Assembly (NCBI GenBank): GCA_013397075.1
Contig: VWZS01009934.1
Location: 1,116,001-1,180,000, forward strand
Direction: 5' to 3'
Length of the DNA: 64,000 nt
Source: Rhabdornis inornatus
Taxonomy: Eukaryota; Chordata; Aves; Passeriformes; Rhabdornithidae
This document shows, piece after piece, positions 40,520-52,500 of this stretch (positions are counted from its first letter, which is position 1; the number at the start of each line of letters is the position of its first letter). The notes below the pieces were generated by a model. It was not told the origin of the DNA. It did not search any database and saw nothing but the letters and a program-made list of their open reading frames with translations. A program made the translations under genes and the position numbers.

Positions 40520-43500
40520 GTAAGTTTTGTGCTGTTTCAGGATAAAGTACTATGTTAGGTTGTGTCTTTATTGGGGATCATTGAGCTGATCAGGGATCCT
40601 TCATATCCCTGATTAAACACTCTCCCAGAGGACATAATCTTCTTTTGGAGTCCAGGCCCAAATATCATGGGTAATAGCTGATTTTATAGCTAGCTTACGA
40701 CCACAGTGCTTTGCCTCTTGGTCTACTTCCATAAGCACTTGGCCTCTTACATTTTTAAAATCTTTAGTAATTTCTCTAAGTCTTTAGACTTGACATACAG
40801 GCAACAAAATTCTTAAAGCATAATAGAATATAAGCAATGTATCTATTTGATTAGGGAAGTTATATGTGAAATTTATGCAAGCATTTAAATTTTGTTTTAA
40901 AAACTAGTCCATTCTATGTAACAAAGTGACAACATCTCACTTCTGGAAAGATCATTTAATAGCCTTCATATGAATTCAATATGAGTTTCTTAAGCTTTTA
41001 ATCTTTAGCCCACTAAAAAAATAATTTGGTTTTGTTTTTTATTAATAAGGAGATAACTGTACTACCTCTGTCTTGGATTGCCTAACATTGCAACATGTAG
41101 GTTGTGTGTCAATTTTTTTTTCACTTTTTCTATTTAGTTTTGAGTTTTTTCATGGTTGTGGGTTTTGTGGGGGTGGGAAGGGATCTAGTTTTCCTGTAAA
41201 ATTTGAACAAACATTTTGGTTGTCTTGGTGAGCAGATTTATGAAAAATATCTGCCTACCTCTTATAGCTTCAGGGGAAAAAACCCTCAGTGTTGCGATGA
41301 CTGGGATGGACTTAGTCAAGGCCAGTCATAACCTGGGGTGTGAAATATTTTTCTCATACTGATGAATCCTGTTTGGTCTGTAGAATTAATTTGCTTAGAC
41401 ATCTTGTTTAGCAAGTGCTATTTCTGTTGAGTGCAATTGAGCTGCATTGACCAATTAAGAAATTATCTTGGTTTTTTGGGCTTCTGTGGAATTAACCTCT
41501 GAATTGAGGAGGAAAAAAAAATTTGTTTTCTCTTTCAATGCCTTTACTGCTTGTATCTATACAGTATGGATGGGAAAAGCATCTCCCTCTGCAACTTTAC
41601 TGAAGAGGAAAAGGGAATGAGATGGGGTGAACGGGAGATATTAAGACAAATAGGGATCTGGCAGGAGTTTGCCATAGGAAAAACTAATACATACACAGCA
41701 AAGAAAAAAGTAGTGTGTGCGGGTCTGATTAGATGATGTGCTGCAGTTTCAGGAGACCAGAGCTTCAAGGGCAATCTTGTTTCTGTACATACTCAGCTTC
41801 TGAGTCTGGCTCAGGCTATTTTCAATCTCTGTGAGTACCTCTAGGCAACACACCTGCAGTCCCTTGACAAGGCTTCTGTCTCTGTGGTGTTGCATGCTGT
41901 GAAATGGTATACTCACTCTTTAAAGCATGGGAGACCTGATCAGGGCAAGAGCAGAAGTTAAGACCACAGTATAGTGACTAGAAGCAGTAGTTCAATCTTC
42001 AGTCAGGCTCTCCAGAGGTTTTTAGGCTGAGCAGTTTGACCAGGTCAAAGCTTCCCTACAGTGAGTCCAACTGCAGAGCTGAACTCAGATTGAACTATTG
42101 CAAGAAATAATTTTTTTTAACTGTTACGCTTTTTTATTTTTTTCCCCAGTTCCTTTAAAAAAGTACCTCAAGCCCAAAAGGAGGAGGAGGAACTTAGAGA
42201 GTCCCCAGCCTAGAAGAAGAAAGCTTTGGCGTTACAGGATGAAGGTTATAAAGCGGGAGTTGAGCAGGAATTGGCATCAAGAGGTGGTTCAGGTAGATGG
42301 AAGCCCAGAGGGAGCTCAGCCTCAAGAGGTGGTCCAGGAACATGTTCAGGTGGATGAAAGCCCAGAAGGAACTCAGCAGCTCTGCTCACCAGTACAGCTG
42401 GAGCAAGGAGACCATCCCTCCACAGCACAGCTACCACCCTCTGCTCAAGAGCTGCAGGGAGGGATTGATATCCACGCGCACCCACAGAGGCAGCCAGTGC
42501 GAGGAGGCATGGCCCCAAACATGGGATTACAACCCACAGACTCAGTGTGGGAGCTCCCCAAAGTCATTGTCAAGGTGCAACCCCAGAACACGAGCCAGGG
42601 GTGGGACTCCCCAGAGGTGACTGTGCAGGTGCAGCCTCTGAGGCCAAGCCCAAGATGGGAGGCCCCAGCAGTGACTGTGCATGTGCAGCTACAGCAGTGG
42701 GGCCCAGGGCCATCTCTCCCACAGGTGACTGTACAACTACAGCCCCAGGAGTGGGGACAAGGCACTGCTGGCATCAAGGTCATGGTGCAGCTGCAGTTGG
42801 GCTGTGACCCAGAAGAGGTAACCCACCTCCAGAACCAGGGTGAGGGAGTGTTAGATAATGGAGAACAGCAGACCCCCCCAAAGAATCAGGTAGAGATAAG
42901 ATCTGAAGGTGAGAGAGAGCTTGCAGTGGTGGAGCTGGTGCCACAAGGGGCTCTGAGCCAAAAACAGGATCAAGGAGGAGAAGTGGAAAAAGCCCAGCAG
43001 CACCAGAGCCAAGAGGCAAGAGCAGAAGTGGTGGAGCTGCAGGACGTGCAGGCTGGGAACAAAGCAGACTTAAATGGGATGGTGACAGAGGAACAGCTGC
43101 AGGACCAGAGCCAAGAGCAGGAACAGCTAAAAGCAGACCTGCCTCTGCAAAAGGAAGACCAAAGAAGTCCAGAGATGAAACAGGAGCAAGACAATAGCCA
43201 AGAAGGGCCCAGGGGGATTGTGGAAGACCAGAAGGAAGACCTAGGACAAGAACAGTCTAAGAAACGTCCAAGAGAGGCTCCAAATTATTTTGTTGCTATT
43301 CCAATAACAGATGATCAGGTACTTTGATGTAGCTGTTCTATTAAAAATCTTGACTTTTGCCTAATTTCTTGTCTTGATTGCAAGGGTGGTTAACAAGCCA
43401 AGAGTGATCAAATTCTGTTTGCTTATCCCAAGTGGCTTGTTGGGTCTCGGATGAAGTTAACTTCCTCATAGCAACCCTTAGGTGCTGTGCTTTGTTTTTG

Positions 43501-46500
43501 TAGAGAGCTGTATTTATACGCATCCATGTTTCAGCTACTGCTAGGAAAAAAAACCAAACACTTCCATGATTGCTGCTGCCCTTTCTATAGCATCTGAGGT
43601 GGTGTCTTTCATTACTAGTATCTTCTATTCCCTAATATTTTTTCAAATAAAAGGCCTGGCTTTCATCTTGTGCTGTCCCATCCTACATTTTCTTAGGGCT
43701 GTATTTAGTGCAATGGTAGTCATTTGTTTGTTCATCTCCTTTTCCATTGAAGTTCATAATAGATAATGCGAATTTCCTTCTCTTCTGCAGAAGATTATAG
43801 AGAACTGATCTGTGGTTTTTTTTCATCTTTTATCCAGTAGACTTGCCCTGAGATCTTAGATGGTTAATTTCAAGAACCCACCTGTGCAGTCTATAGACTC
43901 ATACTTCAGGATGTGCTGTATTCTGTGACTCCCATGCTTAAGCAGTGTTGGAAGAAGCAACAGATCATTTCACCTCCATAATGTTAAACCAAAGTGCAGC
44001 AAACAGTGGAAATAGAAACAGACATATTCTCTTCTAGTGGCTTTGTGAGGGACCTAAAGCCTCCCAGTTACCACAATAAAAGCTACTTCTGAAATATGTC
44101 ATACATTCTTGTAGGGCTTGGCTGCTACAGGCACTGTCTTATGATCCATGGAAGTAAATTCCAAAAGTTATACAATAGCTGGAGAGACAGATTTCACACT
44201 TTATTTACTAGTTAGGGGCTTCAAATGAGTCTTACATAACTTCTGTACAACTCTTTGTACTTGTAAAAAAGTGGGAAGATACTGGCTCACCTTGAACTAC
44301 TTATTACCATTCTGCTGCTATGAATATTGTGAAGCTCATACAAAGCTTTCTGAAAGAAGAATATGCAATGTCTCATTTCCAAAGCAGCACTTTCAGTGCC
44401 TTTATGAACAGGTTTTTTTTAACCTTTAGCCTTTCACAGACAACTGTGGCCTGCTGATGGCAATGTTTTGTTTGCAGCTGCTCAAGGTATGCAAAAGCAG
44501 ACGGAGCTCTCACTTTTTCTCAGTAGCTGCTGTTATCCCAAGGGAGCTTGGATGGGATTCTGTTCCGGCTTTGTGGAACAGCAGCATTGTGAGGTGGGAC
44601 ATGCCCCATGCCCTTCATGTAGGGGCAGCAGGTGACAATATACTCAAATATATTATGAAGAGAAAGAAAAGCCTTGAGATGCCAAGACAATGAACAGACT
44701 ATTCCACCTGACAGACACAGGCAAGGGAAAGTCTTAATTTGAATCAGAAACTGTGTCCAGCTAGCATGGCAGAATGGAGAAGCTGTATATCAATTGTGTA
44801 AGTTATTAATATTTATATTATATGTGTGTCTTGGTATCTTTTCCTGTAAAGAAAATGTAAAAAGACAAAACCTGAATATTCACTTGTATGAACAGAGTGA
44901 ACATACAGCATTCTACTATCAGCTTCTGCGAGTAGTTTATGGTGCATTTTCCAATGAACCAAATAGATATTTTTTGTTGCAATATATAACTTGATTCCTT
45001 TTTTCCCTAGTTTAAGCTTTCATGTGGTATCTGGCATGACTATTTATGCTGCTGAAAGGCAATAATTAAGTAGGATTGATGTATCTGTTGTACAGAATTT
45101 TTCCTCCAGTGTGACAAGCAGTTGTGGTACAGTAGTTTGCTTTGGCAGGCTTCTGAGTTTTTGTTTTTACCTAAGTTAAGTGTAAAAACACTTATGCATG
45201 TGATAGAGGGAGATGTCAAAGGTGCCTTCCTCTTGGTAGGCAATTATTTTTTCTGGCTTTGTCTTGAGCAGAATGATCTCTGAAGGTTATCTGGAGGATG
45301 GCCTCATATAACTTTAGTGATTCCTACATATGACTGGCTTTTGAGAGGTGAACAAAAGTGCAGAGCACATCAGGAAGATAAATGCCAGGAAGGGAAAATA
45401 ACTGTGTAAGCTGAAGACAATGTTGGCAAATGAACAAATGGGTATGAAGTGGGCAAAGAATAAATCTAAGCTGGAAACTGGAAAGTTTCCTGCCATCTGA
45501 GCAATGAGATCATGGAACAGCTTGAAGGGTCATGAATGCTTAACTTATTCTGCTATTTTAATGAGATTTCAGTGTCTTAATATATGGCCTGGGACCACAT
45601 CCTGTGCAGCCCAATGAATGTCTTTTCCCTCTTTTTCTTTTCCTTCTCTCTCAATTCTGCTCTTACAGGTTTCCCTGCACTCATGCCAGCTCTGTTAATC
45701 AGGCAGCTCTGACATCCCTGGTTGGATGCTCTGCCCAGGATGTTCCTAGTTTGTGTTCCTCTGAAGTGCTACCCTTAAGGGTGGCAGTGACCTGAGACAG
45801 TCCTGTGGGAGGCCTTGAAAGAAACACTGTAGAGTGTAGTATTGTAAGGTTGGCATGTGTATGTAAAGAGTGTGAGTCAAGAAATCATAGAATGGTTGGA
45901 GTTGGAAGGTATCTTAAAGGTCATCTAGTTTCAAACCCCATGCCATAGGCAAAGATTCCTTTCACTAGACCAAGTTGCTCAGAGCTCCATCCAACCTGAC
46001 TGTGAATAGTTCCAGGAATGGGGTATCCACAATCCAGGTATCTGGGCAACCTGTTCCAGTGCCTCACCACCCTCACAATCAGTAATTCTTTCCTAATATC
46101 TAATCTAAACCTAATATTTTCCAGTTTGAATCCACTTTTTCCTTGTCCTGTCACTCCATGCTCTTGTAAGAAGTCCCTCTCCCTCTTTCTTGTAGTCTTA
46201 CTTCAGGTTCTGAAAGGCAGCCCTTGGGTTACTCTGAAGCCCTTTCTTTTCCAGTCTGAACAAACAGAATTGTCTTAGCCTTTCCTCACAGGAGAGGTGC
46301 TCCATCCCTTTAATAATCTTGGTGTATCTCCTCTTGACTGATCTCAACCAGTCCATGTCTTTCCTATGCTGGAGGACCCAGAGCTTGATGCAGCACTGCA
46401 GGTGAGGTCTCACCAAATGGAGTGGAGGGGTGGAATCACCTCCCTCAACCTGCTGGCCAAATGTGGGTGTATATACACATATGTACACGCACATATAACA

Positions 46501-49500
46501 GTGTTTGACAATTTTAGATGCTTTTACCTCCAAATAGGATGTTTCTGACCTCACTGACCATACAATTTGGTTGTCTGCTACTCTATAGACCTTATCTGTT
46601 ACAGAAGGGCTTTAAAACTACTGTTAGTGTTTTGGGAATAATTATTTTGCCTTAATTATACAAGTTAGCTCTCTAGATAGTAGGGCCTTGGACTGTGGAC
46701 ATTTTTCTCCCTTTCAGGAGGACAAGGGAAAAGCCCTGTTCCAGTCCTGGTGAATGCACAGCCCTTTTTTTCCTTTGTATCTAAGCAGGGTTCCAGCAGG
46801 CTGGACACCAGGCTTGTACTGGTTTGAATCTAAGAATGTTATGGTCTCAGGCTTTCAGTACTCCGTTTTAAGTGCTTTCTTCCTGCCCCTCACTTCCCAA
46901 AAAAACCTTCAACTATCCCATCAATTGCACAGCATTTCTGGAAGAGTGCTAAAGACTGATGCACCAAAAAAGTATAGTGATAGGGCAAACTGTTCCCAGG
47001 GGAGTAGGAGCAGGAAGTTGTGAAGAAAAGAGGCAAGAAAAGACATTAGTGCTGCTCTGTAATGGCAAGAAAAGACATTAGTGCTGCTCTGTAATGGTTA
47101 AATATTTGTGAGAGAATTTCACTCAAACTCAACTTCCCAGATGTCTGTGCCTCAAACTGAAGTGCAAAAGTGTCTTTTCTTCTTTGAAGGATGTCCTTGG
47201 AAAGATTGGATAAGGAAGAACACCAGGAGGCTCTTTGGTAGAATTACTGTTAATACTTAGCCTAGTCTGTTGAAGCAGAGGTTGTAGTTTGTGTAGTCAG
47301 ACAGCTTGATGGCTTGATTCCTGCTCAATGTTTTCACAATCTAAACATATGCTGTAAATAGCAGGCTGCAATAAATTGTGCTTCAGTTGCTGTAGGAATT
47401 AACTTAATGTTAGTCAGTGATGTATTTTCCACAGCAACAAATGTACCGTTAAGGGCTGGTGAATTTAGGGAGTTTGTATCTTCAAATGGTTATTTTAATT
47501 GTGTGTGGCTTTTATCCTCATGTTTATTGGGAACTTATGTTAATCTCTTCTGATGTGCAGGTTGTGGGACTATTTACTGGGCTGCACAATGACTGCTAGG
47601 CTTTATGGAGAAAGACTGCTTTTATTTTGCAGTCTTTCTCCATAAATATTGACCCAGCTGTTGCAATCTATGTAAGAATAAAGGGGAACCCTAACATGTG
47701 TGAGCACCTAGGCATGTAAGGCAGAGATTGCTTAGTGAGATATTTTTCAGAGTTTAATTTTCAGAGGTTGCTCTGAAAATCTATAAATGATTTCTCTGTA
47801 ACTTGGGCTTCCGCCAGATACTTAGTACCGGTGGGAATGAATTCTTCTCTCTCCTGCCTGTTCCCATGTCTGGCTTATAAACCTTAACAGTACATATTGA
47901 AAAAAAAATCTTTAGAGTCAATTGTGTAAAGGCACAGATAGATCCACAAGAGCTAGAAACTGGCCACACAGTTCTGAGAAACACTAGCTCAGAAAACAGC
48001 ATGTTTACCCAGTCAATCTACCTTGTTTGCTGCTACATTCTCCTTTTGGAAAGCGATATCAGTTTAATCTGTGATCAAACTTGTAATCAGAAAATGGCAT
48101 AAGATTAATTATGGAAATGCTATTCAGTTTCCACAGTCTATTAACAACTGACAACTGCATGAAGATCCCATTAATATTTACGTAGTGCTGTGAGCTTTAA
48201 TCTAACATGCTTAGGGTCAGATTCACACCTACTTTAAGATCTAGGGCTTCTGGTTCACAGGAGAGCTATGAATTTAGCCTGTAGGCTTTAAAAAAGGAAA
48301 ACAGATAAATCAATTCCTGAAAAATTAAGTATGAAACTGAAGGTTGCTATATGATAAATCTGAGATGGGGAGGAGAGGAAGGTAGCTTTGTAAATTCCTG
48401 GCTTAAACATTGAGTTGCATTTCTGGGTGTGTAAAGCTTCAGCATTCTCAGTTTTTCCAGTAATGTGTTGGCATTCCAAAATGAAAATTTCTGTCTTCTG
48501 TTTACTCCACTGCAGATTTTGGACAGAATTGAAGATGTTCAAGAACTCATATTCTCTAAAGAGCCTGACCTGTCAAGAGCTCTTCTTCCCGTTCAAACTA
48601 TGCACCTTACTATAATAGTAGCTCATCTGAGAACAGAAGAAGAAGTGAAAAAGTAAGAATTCTGCCAAATTCAAGAGCAGCTAATTTTTCTGTAAATGTG
48701 GTAGCCTTACTGCTGCTATTGTGAATCATTATGTTTTATTAGAGCCTACACACAGTTTCTCTTGAAATTTTTTGGATCAGTTTCTGACTTGCTTTCAGTA
48801 CCTGTGGGGAAAGATCTTTACAAAAGCTAGCTGTGATGCATCAGAGATTGAAATTTTCTTATGTGCCATGGAGTGAAGAGAAAAAGCAGTGTGGCTGTAA
48901 ATAGTATTACTGCTTTCTTACTGTGTTACTACCACAAATTAGCTCAACAGATGTAAGCTTCCCTGAGCTGCTGCCTTTTGAGAAACCACAGCTTTTCAGA
49001 TCAGCCATACTTTTATCAGCTGGAAAATGTTAGCTCTTAAAATATGTTGCATTAAGAAGAAAACAAAAACAAACAAACAAAAAATGCTAGTTCCTTCCTG
49101 AGCTGCTCTCCTGTTCGAGCTGTGGGCTGTCATTGGGGCCCTGTGAATTAAGATGGAGCTATTGATAGATGACTGAGGAAAGCTACCCTGTGGTCAGGAA
49201 AGCTAGGATTGATAGAAAGGTCCAGAAAATAATGCCAGTCTGCAGTTTTTTCTCTAAGCCTTATCTTACTGTACCACACTAGGAAACCTGGAACTCCTTG
49301 ACATAAGGAGGCAGAAAGGAAAGACCCTTATGTGCCTGGGAAGGTATCATGTGGTAGAGGTGGGAAGCTGGTGAGAACAGCCCTTTCTTCAGGAGCCCTG
49401 GCATGTATCAGCATGGGGATGAAAAACAGGCCTCAACACCATATGAGTGTCACACACGATCTGCTTGGGTGTAAAGCAGAATGCCTAACTGGAAAGGTGT

Positions 49501-52500
49501 CAAAAACCCCAACATTACTAGAAAACACCTCTTCTGCCCATACAGGCAGCACCAGTTAAGCATGAATTAAGATGCATATGACAGCTTTGTATGTGCCTTA
49601 TTTTAAAATTGCCTGCTTTATTTTTCATTCCAAAGACTCTTTTGAAGGGTCTAAGGGGGAAAAAAATAGGGGTGTTATATGGGCTAAGGAGACATGCAGA
49701 AGGTAGTGCACAGTAATTCAGTAATAAAATGCTGTGCCAGTGCTGCTGGCTGGACAGGCTGACATCCAAGAGGATAGGAAGCTAGTTGAAAGCAGCAATC
49801 AAAATGGGAATCAGTTGGTTAGGGAGGTGAGTGGAGCTAAGTAGTGTTAATGAATTTAAGAGTGGATGTGTCTGTAATGTAAAAGTAATGGACATACCTA
49901 ATAAAAAGCAGACCAGCCTTGCCAAATGTTTTTCATCCTGTATCTTTTACCTACCTCTACAGCTCTTCTAAATGAAGCTGAAGTTCAGTGACTACTGCTC
50001 CGTGCTGTCATATGAAAGACTGCCTTGAGGTTTACTATTTCTCATTTCTTAAGCTAGCAGCACTGCTGATACAGCTGGTCCAGCCCCTCACAGTGAGAGG
50101 GAGGTATCTTCAAATCTCAGGGCAGAAGCTGGAGCAGAACTTTTTACACTGATATAGGACAGGGGGGAATGGCTTCAAGCTGGAAAAAGGCAGGTTTAGA
50201 CTAGATATTGCTAAGAAATTCTTTACTACAGTAAGACCCTGAACAGAGAAGTTGTGGATGCCCCATCCCTGGAAGTATTCAAGCAGTTTGGATGGGGCTT
50301 TGAGTAACCTGGTATACTGAAGGGTGTCTCTACCCATGGCAGGAAGGTTGAAACTAGATGATATTTAAGGTCCCTTGCAAGAGAAGCCATTTGATGGGAG
50401 AAGTTGTCTTAGCAGTATTTAATTTTCACTTAGACACTTTAAACTTAAATGAAGGGCTAGATTAGCCATGCTTGTTAAGATGGAAAAAATCATAATTCTG
50501 TGCAAAGAACTCACTCTTTCCAACTTCAGTCTTGTCCTTGCTATATCTTTATCTGCTGAGTCCCCATGAGCCTTGGAAAGAAGCTACTCTTATGCCATTA
50601 TAGCTGAAATAACTCCAATGTAGCAGTGAGGACTGTTCATAATGTTGGCTGAAGTGGTCCCTGTATGTATTAAACATGCTTTAAATCCTCTTTTTAAAGG
50701 AGATTAGTTTGTGCTATGTAGGTTTTACTGCCTGGTTTCTATTTGGTTGTTACACAGGTCTAGGATTTTTAAAGAGTGGAATGAATGCAGTCAAAACTTG
50801 TTCTAGGTGTAATGATGAGGTAAATGTGGCTGCAGGATGGTGTCCTGCAGTAACCTATGGGATGGTGTCCTGCAGTCCTTAGTCAAGCTGCAGTTTGTTA
50901 GAAGTATGGAGCCTTAGTAGAAGGCTTCTGGTCAAACTCTGAAGACTGACAGGTTGCCCCTTCCTGAGACACCAGGGCAAAGAAGGGCACAGACATCTGT
51001 AAAATTTCAGCAGGTATTAAATTGCTGGAGTTCTTGGTTTCTACATCTAGGAATTTAATTTTTATACTTTTTCTGTGTCTTTAAGAAAACTTTTTTAATT
51101 TGAAGTACTAATGTCATTTAATAATTCACTTTTTTGAGATTTCTGTGCACAGCAAGGTGCGTATCTAAACTTTGTTAACATGGGGCACAGAGCCGGGAAC
51201 ATAACCATCAATTTGATATTTTGTTACCTAGCTTGAAATAGGAGCACATAATGGAGAAAAATGCTAATTGTGCTTCAGGTGGGAGAATGAATTTGTTTTA
51301 GTTTAAGAATAAAATTATTCAACCACTTGAAAATGACAGTGGTAAAGTTTTAAACTACATGACACAATACCAGTTTAGTTTTATCCCTTTTGACTCTTCA
51401 GTAGCATATATCCATAGCTTTTCTGGAATGTTAATATTTTGAATGCTCACTAACAAAACTCAGGTCTAATATATAAGCTAAGGTTGAAGTGAAAAATGTA
51501 GTGTATTTGAAATATTCAAAAGAATTAGCAATGAAATACAGTATGCCTGTGACACTTTGCATAGCACTGCAGAGTGGTCAAAATCAGGTGTATTGACTGG
51601 TATTAAAAATAAAACAATATTTCCACATGTAAATATATAATAACTTTCAGCGTTTATATATTGATTATTTTTAAGGGCTGTTCTGGCACTGAAGCAAAGC
51701 AAGACTAAAGTGGAAGACATCTTGCAGGGTCAAGACCTTCATTTGACATTCCATGGGATTGGAGAGTTTAATAACCAAGTGCTATATGTGAAAATGTTGG
51801 AGGAAGACCAGAAAATGCTTAACAGAATTGCAGGTAAGCACAAGACCTCATTCTATAGCACGTGTGATAAACCAGTTGGTAGAGTCTGTCAGCTCCCACA
51901 AGCACTGGCCCAAGCCGTTGTTCATGACTGTGATCTGCTGCCTTTCATCTCCTCTCTTTCTTAATTGGTAAATATGATGCCAAAAACTGGGTTCCTGAAG
52001 AGCAATAGGGCTAAAATAGGTAGTCTGTACTGTCCTATGGGACAGGTGAAATGCACAGACATTCATGTGAAGATAGCACAACGAGGCTAACTTAACCTGC
52101 CCTGCAGCTGGAATCTCATAGGACTGAGGTGTGCACAGTGCTCAAAGCAACACCTCTAGCTGAGGCTCTGTTCATTCTAATAATCTAAAAGCCTATTAAG
52201 TGTTGGCCCCAGCTGAGTGAGTATACAAGATCTTCCTTTAAACTGGAGTATGCATGAAATTATAAGTACCTCTGGGATGGGAGGTGACAAAAATCAGTAT
52301 TTGTCAGCATATGCATATGTAACACCAGCAAATCAGTCTTTTGCTTCCACTGTAAAAGATGAAACAGAAGTGTAAGAATAGCTTGTCCTCTGCTCTAATT
52401 TCCCCAAGCACTGATGGGTTTGTGAGATATTCCAGACCTTTGATCTGCTTACCTGCACCTCAGTACAGTTTCAGAAGGGCTTGGTACTCTCTTCTTCCCT

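Larger units (their letters stand above)
43319..48515 (+). other. AKAP7-like intron between exons B and C
   Basis: This 5.2-kb phase-0 intron begins GTACTT and ends CTGCAG. It holds the antisense CR1 at 45.9 kb, the 32-bp duplication at 47.03 kb and the 18-bp hairpin at 47.6 kb. Confidence 0.8.
48653..51675 (+). other. AKAP7-like intron between exons C and D
   Basis: This 3.0-kb phase-2 intron begins GTAAGA and ends TTTTAAG. It contains the sense CR1 fragment and the 25-bp-period repeat. Confidence 0.8.

Noticed and set aside
42098..42149. Start of exon B placed at an upstream in-frame codon (protein beginning MQEIIFFNCY).
   Set aside because: This stretch is the pyrimidine-rich end of an intron with a strong CCCCAG acceptor, and exon A joins in phase at 42150.
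42445..42783. 112-codon minus-strand ORF with repeated CTCTVT words inside exon B.
   Set aside because: A shadow of the coding minisatellite on the other strand.
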